Assembly: GCF_020497125.1 (NCBI RefSeq)
Contig: NC_059073.1
Span: 12,917,225 to 12,981,224 of the forward strand
Source: Mauremys mutica
Taxonomy: Eukaryota; Chordata; Testudines; Geoemydidae
Reading direction: 5' to 3'
DNA: 64,000 nt
Below the pieces are notes generated by a model that was given only the letters and a program-made list of their open reading frames with translations, ran no database searches and was not told the DNA's origin. The position numbers and the translations under genes are program-made. This document shows, one piece after another, positions 37,901 to 49,900 of this stretch (its first letter is position 1; the number at the start of each line of letters is the position of its first letter).

Positions 37901-40900
37901 CATTGTGCTTCCATAACAAATGGACCAATAGCTAACATGAGCCAGCCAAAATTGTTATGAATGCATTTTTGTTGCAGGCTTTTTTTAACTGATCTCTTGT
38001 TGCTGCACATGTTTTGTTGGGGTTTTTCCTGCTGCATTTTATTAATATTGTTTTTCTTTTTTTTCCCTTCCTTTGGTAAATTTCTTTAACCTTCCCACAT
38101 ATTCTGCTCAACAATAGCCATGGAGGGTAAGCACAGAGTGTATGTGTACGTGCGCGTGCTATTCACAAATGGCTTTGCATGTGACTTGACAAGAGAGATG
38201 ATTAAGTGTTTAATTTCTACTACTGTGTCACTGAAATTTACTAGAATTCACACCACCTTGCACCACCAGCGTAACCAATAACAATATTCATTTTCCCATC
38301 AGTGTAAGAGATGAATGCTTTATCGGTGTATTTTCTATCAGCACCTACTTAGTGGAATGCAGCAAAACTGGATTACTCTGTGCTAAATCCTGGATTCCTT
38401 ACTCAGGCAAAGTACCTAGGCATTTCTGTGGCCTCATCACTGTAGTATCTGAGTGCTTCCCAGGTATTTAAAAATACAAATTAGGCTCTCTGTTTTTTCT
38501 TTTCACTCTGTAGACTTAAGCTTGAATAGCTTTTTGTTTGCTTTTTTACATTTGTGTGTGAATGGGCATAAGAATTTATTGAGGGAAAGCTAAGCCAAGG
38601 AAATGAATTTTGCATTTTACTCTGGAAGTGGTGAGGCCAATGGTCGTTTTTCTTTTCTGGGAGTAAGATCCATAGTGTGAGCCCAGCTTCTATGAACAGT
38701 CCTTCTACTTTCATGAGCCTCACGCTTCCTGTGGAATCAAGCTGCCATAGTTACAGAAAGAGTGGCAATCTAGGTAACTGGGGTCAGTTTCATGGAGGGC
38801 TTTGAATAGCAGGACAGAACCATAGAACATGGAGAGTCTGTGTAGAGAGCAGAGCTCTGGGTTGATGTGTCCACAGTGACCTGTGTTGATACACTTGGTG
38901 GAGTGCTCTGTTTTGTACCAGTTTGTGCTTTTACCAATTAGAGCTTTTTCGAGGTCTGCAGCTTCATTCCTAGATATAAGGGGTTGTCATAATCAAACCT
39001 GGAAGTCTCAAATGCTTGAATCACTGTGACCAGGTCTCTGTCCAACAGAGCAGAATACTACTCAGTTGCAGATGCAAGTGGACGTTTTTTGCTACAAAAT
39101 GGCTCTGATCATCCAGTACCACTAAGGTGTCTAAAAAAAACTTCAAGGTTGGGGACTAGCTTTACAATCTAAGGGCAGATGCTGTTGAGAGTGGGGGATT
39201 TAACAGAGGAGCCAAGTATTTCAAAGTTTGTTCCTCTTCCTAGCAGGATTACCTCAGTCTTGCTTGGATTCAGCTTTAGTTGGCTGGGCATCTATGGGAG
39301 TTTTGCTTGAGTTAAGGATTGCAGGATATAGCTGGTATTTCTCTGATCTACCAGAGAGAAAATATTTGAAACTGTTTAGTCTTGTTAGCTGCATTGGCAG
39401 TGCTTTAATCCTGAGCATGTAAAATAAATAAATTTCCATTTTCCTTAATGTTCCATGTGGATTCCACTAACAAAATGTTTGGTAATATACACTGCAGTAA
39501 TCTTCCTCTCTGCTGCTGAGTATGTTGCTAACAACTTTTCCTTGACATAGCTGTGAGAGATTGAAACAGTTGTCTGAAAATTTGGACTCTCATACTTCAT
39601 TGTCTTGAGCTTTGTGTTATTATTTGCACCCAGGCAGAGTAAGTACAAAATGGGTGTAAAGCAAAGAATTAAGATTTGGCATTGTGCCCCATCTATTTGC
39701 ACAGGTGTAAATGACTTCATAAGGTGCAAGACTGTGAAGAGTCAATTTCTTTATCTTTCAGGAAAATCTGTATTTTTAACCATACAGGTAAATGTGTGAA
39801 TTACCAATTCCTATATCAAAATAAATATGATCTAAGTTTTTGCTGAGAAAATGAGAGGTTTGAAACTCAAGTGTCAGGTTGAACAATTTGCTCCCTAAAA
39901 CTAGCATGCCTTGAAGGTGAATTCTTGCAAAATTTCAGAGGGAACAATCTCTGCAATTGAGAACCTCTACAGAATTTTAAATGTGATGTAAATATTTTTC
40001 GGTACTTCTCATTCCCAGATTCTCTCAATGCTGCTTGTTCTGTTCAGCGAGTCATAAGGGGAGCTCTTCAAACAATTCATGCTGTAAAATTCCTTCAACT
40101 TCATTTCACTAACCAAACTCAGTCAAAAAACAATTAGACTGAAATACCTACAGATTTGATAGCAACGCTTAATCAAAAAGAACACTGGGTACATTTTCAG
40201 AGGGTGTAGAGGGAAGGATCTTTCTTAAATCAGCAAACTATATCCTGGAGTTCTGTTGACTTTGTGAAGTAATCTAGCACCATCTCTTGGGGAAAGAGGG
40301 GAAAAACAGCATCTTTTTCTGCTCTTAGCTTCAGCCACAGGAAATCAGCCCTCCCCCCACTGCCAATTTGGATCGTTCCAATGACAAGGTTTATGAGAAT
40401 GTAACTGGACTGGTGAAAGCTGTAATAGAAATGTCCAGTAAAATCCAGCCTGCCCCTCCAGAGGAGTATGTGCCCATGGTGAAGGTAAGAAGATGCCATT
40501 TTCTTCAATTATTCCTTTATTTCTATCCTGACTGGCACTGTAGTTGTCAATGCATAAAATAGAACAATTGCGTAACACTGGAAAGCTTGTGAGTAGAAAT
40601 ACCTGTCTGAGTCTGTGCGTGCATGATTTTTATTATCAGGGCAGGGGTGCTTTGAAGGATATTGAAAAATCATTACAATCATCAGTCTACCCTAGACTGT
40701 CCATGATCATGAAGAATTGAATGCGGTCTGCAGCAATTTCTTTACTTTTTACAAAGAAAACGTGGATTTTTTAAATCGACTTTTTGACATACTTCAGCCA
40801 CTGTCAGTTTGGTGTGTATCTGTGTTTTCTCTGGTTAAGCCATTTTTCCATTTTATGAAAGCAAAAAATTCAGGGTGGGATTTTCAAAACCACTTAGCAG

Positions 40901-43900
40901 CATTGGTCTAACACTGCTCTCATTTTGGTCAGTGGTCAAAGTGTTTAGGCCAATACTGAGAGCTTTTGAAATTCTCACCCTAAATCCTTTGACAGCCACA
41001 ATAATTTTTAAAGATGTAATAGGTGTTTGATTAAGAGATGTAATTGTATCCATAGGCATAAATGAACATACCTAAGATGAAAGAAATAAAATAGTGCTGA
41101 AAGGGAGTAATCAAATCGGAAAGTATCGGTGCATTGTTGTGCTGCGCTCTGTCCTGTTATAATATTGCTTTAATTTTTTTTTTTTAATTTATTAGGAAGT
41201 TGGTTTGGCACTACGAACTTTACTGGCAACAGTAGATGAGACCATTCCAGTGCTCCCTGCAAGCACTCATCGAGAGGTATGTGAGGATTTGCTCATATAT
41301 GATTCAGTACATTAAGTGTTAAGTCATCTTCAACTAGGATAATTACATGTATTGTAGCGTGAGCTTTTATAAATATTAAAATACTAGATCCTTTTAATTT
41401 ATTCACATACAGACACATTTCTTCTTCAAGTAGTGTCCTCATGAGTGCTCCATTTCCGGTGCACTTGTGCCTTGAGCCCTTCATTGGAGATTTTTCTGCT
41501 AACAGTGCCTGTTTGGCCTACATTTGTGCCCTATGCCTCCTCATGCAGGATACCAAGGCTATATAGGGATTTGCAGGCAAACCACCCTCAGGCTCAGCTC
41601 CTTCTCTGCTGCCTTGGCCTGAGACAGAGCTCTAGTGTGCTCACCTTGAGCGTGCCTCAGCTATTTCATATTCTTCTTATAGATGTTTGTTAAGGCTTTG
41701 GCTACACTTGCATTTCAAAGCGCTGCCGCGGCAGCGCTTTGAAGCGCTAAGTGTAATCAAAGCGCCAGCGCTGGGAGAAAACTCTCCCAGCGCTGTCCGT
41801 ACTCCACTTCCCTGTGGGGAATAACGGACAGCGCTGGGAGCGCGGCTCCCAGCGCTGGGGCTTTGACTACACTGGCGCTTTGTAGCGCCGCAATTTGCAG
41901 CGCTGCAGAGGGTGTGTTTTCACACCCTGCTGCAGCGCTGCAAATTTGTAAGTGTAGCCAAGCCCTAAGTTTTGTTAGTATAGTTAGTTAATAGTAGTTA
42001 TAGTTACTTAGTAAGTGTTAGTAGTGAGAGGATACTTTGTTTTTTCTTCTCCTTTCTTTTTCCTTGGAGAGCCTTGTCGTCTTGGCAGGGCATGCCTGGG
42101 TTGCCAAGCTTCAAATGGTGCCTCTCCTGCCGAGAGGCCATACCTGTGAGCGATGGTTGATTGGGGGAGTCCCATGTCTCCCAAAAGTGCAATTTCTGCC
42201 AGCTCTCAAGTCAAGGACAAGGAAGAACAGGGAGATTAGATTGGCAGTGGCCCTGGAGGTTTTTCGCCTTCCTCTGAAGCATGGGGCAGGGGTCGCTTGC
42301 TGGTGGATTATCTGCTACTTGAAGTCTTTAAATCATGATTTGGATCATTCAACAGCAGAGTCAAGGGAGAGAATTAGTTCAGGAGTGGGTGGATCGGCTT
42401 ATGTGGCCTGCATCTTGCAGGAGGTCAGACTAGATGATCATAATGGTCCCTTCTGATCTTGAATTCTATGATTCTATGATTAAGCTCAGATTGTTATTGA
42501 TGGAGCACTTATTTTGATTAGCATCTGAATCAGGTATGGGGACCTGCCCCATGTACATCTGTCTATGCACAGATCCAGCGACCTTTCCACCTTGGCACAG
42601 GCTTCTTCTAAGAAGAGGAGGTTGTTGTAGGCTTCTGAGAGGGCTCCCAAAATGACATGTATGGACTCTCATCTGAAGGAGCCTGTTCCAAAAAAGGCCA
42701 AGTTCCACATAAAATCTACAGTCTTCAAAGCTTTAACTTCTCGGCTTAGTACTGTTGACTTGAAGAACTCCTCCTCCGAGGCCAGCAGAGCTGGAAAGCC
42801 CTGGAGCTTGAGAGAGAGACATGGCTCCAAAAGGGCTTCTTGTACCCTCTATCCAGGGACAAGGAGGGCAAGCATAAGCACCCTGATCTGGTACTGTCAG
42901 ACTCAGTCCCGCTGTTGGCACCTGTCCATTCAGCACCCTTGGTACTGAGCAAGCAACACTGCCAAACTCCATTGGCACCTACATCAGTACACCTGCCGTT
43001 CACGGTACCATCAGCTTTGGCTACCATGTCAGTACCAATTTCTGCAAGAGTGTAGATATGTGAGAGACCTGTCCATAATGTATGTGCCAGAATCCACACT
43101 CCACATGGTTATCAAGCATCTTTTGGTACTGAGAGCTCAGTCTCAAGAATGCTGCCATCTCCCAGAACTGCAGGACTCTCCAACCTTTTCTATGTGGGCT
43201 CCTCCACTGAACAATATTGAGGAGAATTAAAGGGACTTCCAGTCAGTCCCTTCTTTCAGTGTAGTGTTCCCCAACATATCCTGTCAGGAACACATTCTTT
43301 GAGAGTCACAGGGAAGATTGCAACTGCCATCAAAGGTGATGGAACCAACTCAGTATGCCACCCCCCTCCTGTATGGGCCCCCTCTCCGGTGGTGATACTG
43401 GGATCCCTGGACTTCTTGCCAACAGCAATTCTCCAGACCACTGGTAACATCTCAAAGGGAGCCTAGGGTTGCTCAGTCTTCTCCTGCCCAACCAGCCTCC
43501 ACACAGGAGGAGGCATTTGAGGAACAGGAGGACAGGATGGATAAAGAGGACACCTATCCAACACCAATCTCATCCTTGTCTCGAGATGAAGCTGTTATGC
43601 CTACACCACCTTCCATGGCTGGTGATTTTCAGCAAGTTCAAGATCTTATAAACAGGATAGTTGACATTCTTCAAATTCCACTCGAAGAGGTCAGGGATTC
43701 ACAACTCAAGCTGTTGGATATCCAACAGTCAGCAGCACACTACAGGGCGGCGTTACCCATCAGCAAGGCTCTCCTTAATCCAGCTAAGGCTGTGTAGCAA
43801 ACAACTGCTACTATTCCACCAACGTGTAAAAGGGCAGATAAGTATTATATTCCCCGTAAGGACTCTGATTTCTTGTTCTTCCACCCTCCATTTAACTCCC

Positions 43901-46900
43901 TAGTAGCGGATGCGGTAAACAAGCAGGGCAGGCAACATTTATCTTGGTCTACTCCACATGACAAGGACCAAAAGAGACTGGATCTATTTGTACGTAAGTC
44001 CTATTCATCATCAACCCTGCAATTCAGGATCACAAACTATCAGATGCCACATACAATTTCACAAACTAGAATAGATTGATGGTCTTTATTGAACACCTGA
44101 CATAGGAATATAGAGAGCAATTCCAGTCCATCATTTCAGATGGCCAGTTATTGGCCAGGACCATTCTTCAAGCATACTTGGATGTTGTGGACACTGCTGC
44201 CAGATCCATCTTGACAACAGTAGTTATGCACAGGTCATTATGGCTCCAGCTTTTGAGATTTCAGAGAGAAGTATGGGGCACGGGGCACTTGCTGGAGGAT
44301 TCTCTGCAGCTTGAGGTCTTGAAACCACGATTTGAGGACTTCAGTAACTCAGACATAGGTTAGGGGTTTGTTACAGGAGTGGGTGGGTGAGATTCTGTGG
44401 CCTGCATTGTGCAGGAGGTCAGACTAGATGATCATAATGGTCCCTTCTGACCTTAAAGTCTATGAGTCTATGAGTCTAACACCATTGAAGCTTCCCCTTC
44501 ATTGGTCATAGGCTTTTCTTGGAGACCACAGATGAGCCCTTCCATAAACTGAAGGACGTTAGAGCCACTTTACGTTCCTTGGGCATATATATACCTACAA
44601 ACATGGGACCATATAGGTCACGAACTGCCCAGAGATTGCATCCTGCTCAGTTCTCTGGATTCCATAGATCCACCAAATCTCAAAGGAAAATACATAAGTT
44701 TCAGAGAAAGAGGGCTGCCCACCGACCCCCACAACCACACAACAATGTTCAAAGCAGCAATTTTGATAGGCCAGTTGAGGGTTCAAATCCGTCTGGTTTT
44801 ACAGCCGCACCAATTTGCCCATCATGCTCCCTTTAGGGACCACATTTCCTATTTCCAGCATTCCCGGAGATGGGTTACTACAGACGAGTGGATCACAGAA
44901 GTCATAACATCAAGCTGTATCATCCATTTTACATCACTCGCTCTCTTCAATTCCTCATGAGTTTATATTAAGACAGGAGGTGAACTGTCTTCTCCTGTTA
45001 GGAGCAATAGAGCCAGTCCCTCCCCCTCATAGGGTCAAGAGGTTTTACTTGAAGTATTTCCTCAGACCAAAGAAGGCTGGAGGGTGGAAGCTGATCGTAG
45101 ATCTAAGACATCCAGACAAGTTTGTAAAGCCTCAAAAGTTCAGGATGTTGACTCTAGCAGCTATATTTCCTTCACTGGAGAAGGGGGATTGGTTTTCGGC
45201 TGTCGACGTACAAGATGCCTATTTCCACATAGCCATACACCCTTCACACAGGAAATATCTACAATTCACTGTGGGTCAGGGTCATTTCCAATATAGAGTA
45301 TTTCATTTCAGTTTCTCCTATGTCCCCAGGGTGTTCTCCAAGGCCCTGGCAATAGCGGCTGCTTACCTCCAACAGGAGGAGATCCTAGTCTTCCTGTACC
45401 TTGACGACTGTCTACTCAAGGGCCATTCTTACAAAGCAGTTCTGTCTTCCACCCAGACAGCCCTTGCTCTTTTCCAAGAGTTGGGTCTTCAGCTCAGTAT
45501 AAGGAAATTCATGTTAACCCCCTAAAGAAGATTCAGTTTATAGGGGCTTCTTTGGAACCATTCTGTCCCTTAGACATGTTCGTAACTTTGTCAGATTTGG
45601 TATGGACAATTCAGGGGAGTCTTTGGACCACTATAAGGAACTGTCTTCAGCTTCTGGGACACACGGCAGCTTGCACTTCGATGACCAATCACACAAAGCT
45701 ATGCCTTCACTACATTCAAGGTTGGCTCTGAACAACCTATTCTTCAGTCAGACACACCTTGGACAGGCAGGTGATGGTTCCTCTATAAGTGAGGAGCTCC
45801 CTGGCTTGATGGAAAGATCAACTCAGTGTCTGCCCGGGCATTCCCTTCTGTCACCCACCTCCATCACAAACTTCAACAACAGACACCTCGCTGTTGGAAT
45901 GGAGAGCTTATCTCAATGCTTTCTCAATTTAGGGTAGGTGGACAGCTCAGAAAACTAATCTCCACATCAATCTGTTGGAGCTCAGGGCTGACCAGAATGC
46001 CTACTTCCATTTCCTACTTCTTTTCAAATCAATCAGGGCCATGATGGACAACATGTGCTGCATGCTCTACATCAACAATCAGGGAGGAGCAAGATCCCCC
46101 TCTGTGTGCCAAGCTATGGAACTAGTGCATAGCTCATCAGATCTAAATTTCAGGGCATCCCAGGCATTCAAAACACCACAGCCAATGTTCTCAGCAGACA
46201 CTACTCACAGGACTACAAATGGGAGCTAGACTCTCAAGTTCTCCACAACTTATTCCAAAGAAGGGGTCTGCTGGAGGTGGATCTCTTTGCCACTTCCAGG
46301 AACAAGAAGTGCCCTTTTTTCTGCTTAAGAGCGGGTCTGAGGCATCAGTCATTGGGAAATGCATGTCTTTCATCCTGGAAGAAGGGTTTGCTCTGTGCAT
46401 TTCCTCTGACTCCACTGGTACTCAGGGTAATGAACAAAATCACACAGGACAGAACCTGGATTATCCTTATATTACCAACCTGGCCTAGACAAGCTTGGTA
46501 TCCTTACCTGCCTCATCTATGCATCCATCTCCTACTCAAACTCCTGACTACTCCTTATCTCCTCTCACAGGATGTGGGTCGCATGCTTCATTTCACTCCA
46601 ATGTAGGGATTCTTTGCTTTCAGGCATGGGTCCTCGATGGTTCTCAGGATTAAAATCCTCCTGCCCAGAGGAAGAGCAACAGGTGTTACTGAATATTTCA
46701 AAGAAGTCAACCTGTGCTACTTACCTGCAAAAATGAAAGAGAGTCTCCCATTGGTGCTGTCATTGTTGCTTCCCACTGGATATGTGCCTCTTTCAGTAAT
46801 CTTGGATTATCTGATGGATCTGAAGAAATAGGGTTAACAGTTAGCTCAATTAAGGTCCATTTGCCTGCAGTATTAGCCTTTCATCCAACTATAGAGGGCT

Positions 46901-49900
46901 TTTCCATATTTGCTCATTCTGTGTCATCTAGGTTTTTTATAGAGGGCTTTTCCATATTTGCTCATTCTGTGTCATCTAGGTTTTTTAAGGGTTTCCCAGG
47001 GGTGGGGAACCTACGGCCTGCGGGCCGGATCCAGCCCATTGCTTAATTTCATCCAGCCTGTGGCAAATCTCCACACTGCAGGCTGGAAGCCCCGAGCCTC
47101 AGCGCCGCCCCCCCGCCCCCCAGGATGGAGCTGCAGGCTCAGCTCCGCAGCTCCCATTGGCCGGGAACCACGGCCAGTGGGAGCTGCGGGAGCAGCACCT
47201 GCAGGGGCAAGCTCCACACAGAGCTGCCTGGCTGTGCCTCCATCTAGGGACCGGACATGGTGGCCACTTCCTTGAGCAGCACGGAGCTAGGTCAGGAAGG
47301 GAGCTTGCCTCAGCCCTGCTGCACCATGGACCAGAAGCTGGCTGAGGTAAGCACTGCCTGGCCAGAGCCCACACACTGAGCCCCCTGCCCCAGGTCAGAT
47401 TCTCCTCCCTCACCCTAACTCCCTTCCAGAGCCCAGAGCCCTGCCCTGAATCCCTCTTGCAGCGAGGAGCAATAGAATGGGTACCTCCGCAGTAGCAAGG
47501 AAAGGGTTTTTACTCAACTTACTTCCTAGTACCCAAAAAGAAAGGTGGCCGGAGACCCATCCTTGATCTCTGCCATCCCAACCCATTTTATTCCCAAACT
47601 GAAATTTTGCCTGGTCACACTAGCATCTGTAATCCCACGTCTGGAAAAGGGCATATGGTTTACAGCTCTCGGTCTGAAAAAAGCATGTTTTCATGTGGAC
47701 ATTCACCCTGCTCACAGACGTTTTTCTCAGATTCATGGTGGGCCCCAACCATAGTCATTACAGTGTGCTCCCCTTCAGCCTTGCTACTGCCTCCAGGGTC
47801 TTTTCAGTAGTAACAGCCCATATCAGACATTATGGCTTAACCACCTTCCTTTATCTTGACAACTGATTTCTTGTTGCAAAGACATGCCAAGAAGCCTACG
47901 AATTCACCTCATCTGTGCTCCAATTCCTTCTTTCTCTTAGACATCAGCGTAAACTTGGAAAAGTCTGTCCTCTCTCCAACACAGACTTTACACTTCATCA
48001 GACCATCCTTAAATACAGTTACAGCAAGACCTTATCTGCTGAGAGACAGATTCCAAATGATGAACGACCTTATAGATCAGGTCATTAGAAACCCTTTAAT
48101 ACCATTCAGAATTGGACAACCACATAGCATAGGGCATTTGGACTTCCCAAGACACCAAGATGCACATCGATATTCTGGCATTGTGGGCAGTCCAGGAAGC
48201 TTGCAAAGCCTTTCTTACATTAATTCAATGTTACCATGTCCTCAAAATGTTGGACAATGTGACAACCATCTTTTACATCAACGAGCAAGGAGCGAGATCC
48301 ATTCCTCTGTGTGCAGAAATGGTCACCCTATGATATTGGTGCATCAACAATCAAATCATCGTGTCTGCAAATTACATTCCAGGGGATCAGAATGTGCTAG
48401 CAGACTCCCTCAGCAGACCCTTCACTATTGACCACATGTGGGTGTGACACAACTCCATGGTGAACAGTATTTTTCCTCCAGATGAACTCCCACAAGGGAC
48501 CTGATCGCCTCTCAAACAAACAGAAAATGCAACATATACTGCTCCAAAAACGCCCTAGGTCTTCACTCTCAGGGTGATGCTCTCCTTCTTAAATGAGTCA
48601 TTCTCATCACCCCAACTCACCCAGACAGTTCTAGTTCCTGAGTCCCTTACACATGTCCTCTCAGTTACCAATCAACATTCAGTCCTTTTCCAATCTCCTG
48701 ACAGGAGAAAAGAAGAGAAATAGATTCTCCCATCCTTGAAGGTTCTGTTCCTGGTAGCCATCACCTCAGCCAGGAGGGTGGGTGAGCTCAGAGTACTGAT
48801 GACAGATCCACCTTACACCATATTCCACAGAAACAAAGTCATAGCATTTGCATCCTAAGTTCACCCACAAAGTAGTTTCAAAGTTTCACGTGAACAGTCA
48901 ATTCACTTACCTGTGTTTTTCTTCCAAAACCACATGCATCTGAAAAAGAAAGGGGATGTCATTCCCTCAACGTGCGACAAGCATTGGCCTTTTGCCTGCA
49001 AAGGACAAAAACAATCAGAAAATCTCCCAGATTGTTTATAGCTGTAGCGGAAAGAGTTCAAAGTCAAGATATATCTTCTCAGAGAATCTCTAAATGGATC
49101 TCGCACTGTATCTTAGTTTGCTATAAGCTGTCTAACATTCCTCCCCCTCATGGGGTGAGGGCTCATTCTACCAGAGCACAAGCAACATCAGTGTCATTGC
49201 TTCGAGACATTTGCAAAAAAGCTGTGTGGAGTTCCAGTCACACATTTGCAAGAGATTAGGCTTTGTACAGCACTCCACTGATGCATTCTCCTGTATGTCA
49301 GTCATCCACCATAGAATACACCTGGGGACCAGCACTCAAAGAGAAAGTTACCTTGTAGTAACTGGAGGTTCTTTGAGCTGTATGGTCCTTATCTATATTT
49401 CAGTATCCACCCTCCTTCCCCTCTACTTTGGATTGTTCTTGGATTCACAATAGAGAAAGAAATGGAGAGGCAGTCAGTCTGCTCTGCCCTTTATCACCTC
49501 GGTTGGAGGCACGAAGAGAGCAGGGGCACATGTGCGGACTAACCCTGTTTTCAAGAATTCTCCAACTCTGGGTGCAAGGACCACGTGCATACCCACAGTG
49601 GAATACAGATAAGGATCACACATCTTGAAGAACCTTCAGTTACTAGTACAAGTTAAGTACCTTTCTCTTTCGTTTACTGAGCAGTGTTAACTTTTGGGGG
49701 TTTCTTCCTCCTGCAGACAGGTGTCTTAATCATTAAATTATCCTGCCAGCCATTGGGAACTCTTGAATTTCATTGAAATTAATAGCACACATCACACCCT
49801 GGCACATAAGGAGTTAGAGGGAAAAGTGTTGCATTGGATATGTGGGATTTAGGATTCCAATTCAGGGACACCATGTGGGAATTAATTCCTGGGTTCAAAT

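Larger units (their letters stand above)
41415..46996 (+). mobile_element. DIRS retrotransposon, copy 1, decayed
   Basis: DIRS elements use a tyrosine recombinase in place of an integrase. The left end (ttcttcttcaagtagtgtcc, 41418-41437) matches the left terminus of the younger DIRS at 61866. In order: decayed gag (42040-44260), reverse transcriptase (44980-45525), RNase H region (45600-46560) and the N-terminal part of the recombinase (46640-46990). It is interrupted by a palindromic MITE (41691-41968) and two CR1 tails (42267-42482, 44262-44478). The 3' end is replaced by a hAT-like fragment from 46997. Confidence 0.82.
47466..49640 (+). mobile_element. DIRS retrotransposon, copy 2, 5'-truncated
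   Basis: Starts within the RT (tacccaaaaagaaaggtggc), runs through RNase H and the tyrosine recombinase and ends with an inverted terminus (ggaatacagataaggatcac..atcttgaagaac, 49600-49630). That end is the reverse of the ttcttcaag-type left end of DIRS copies here. Its terminus differs enough from copy 1 to suggest another subfamily. Confidence 0.8.
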
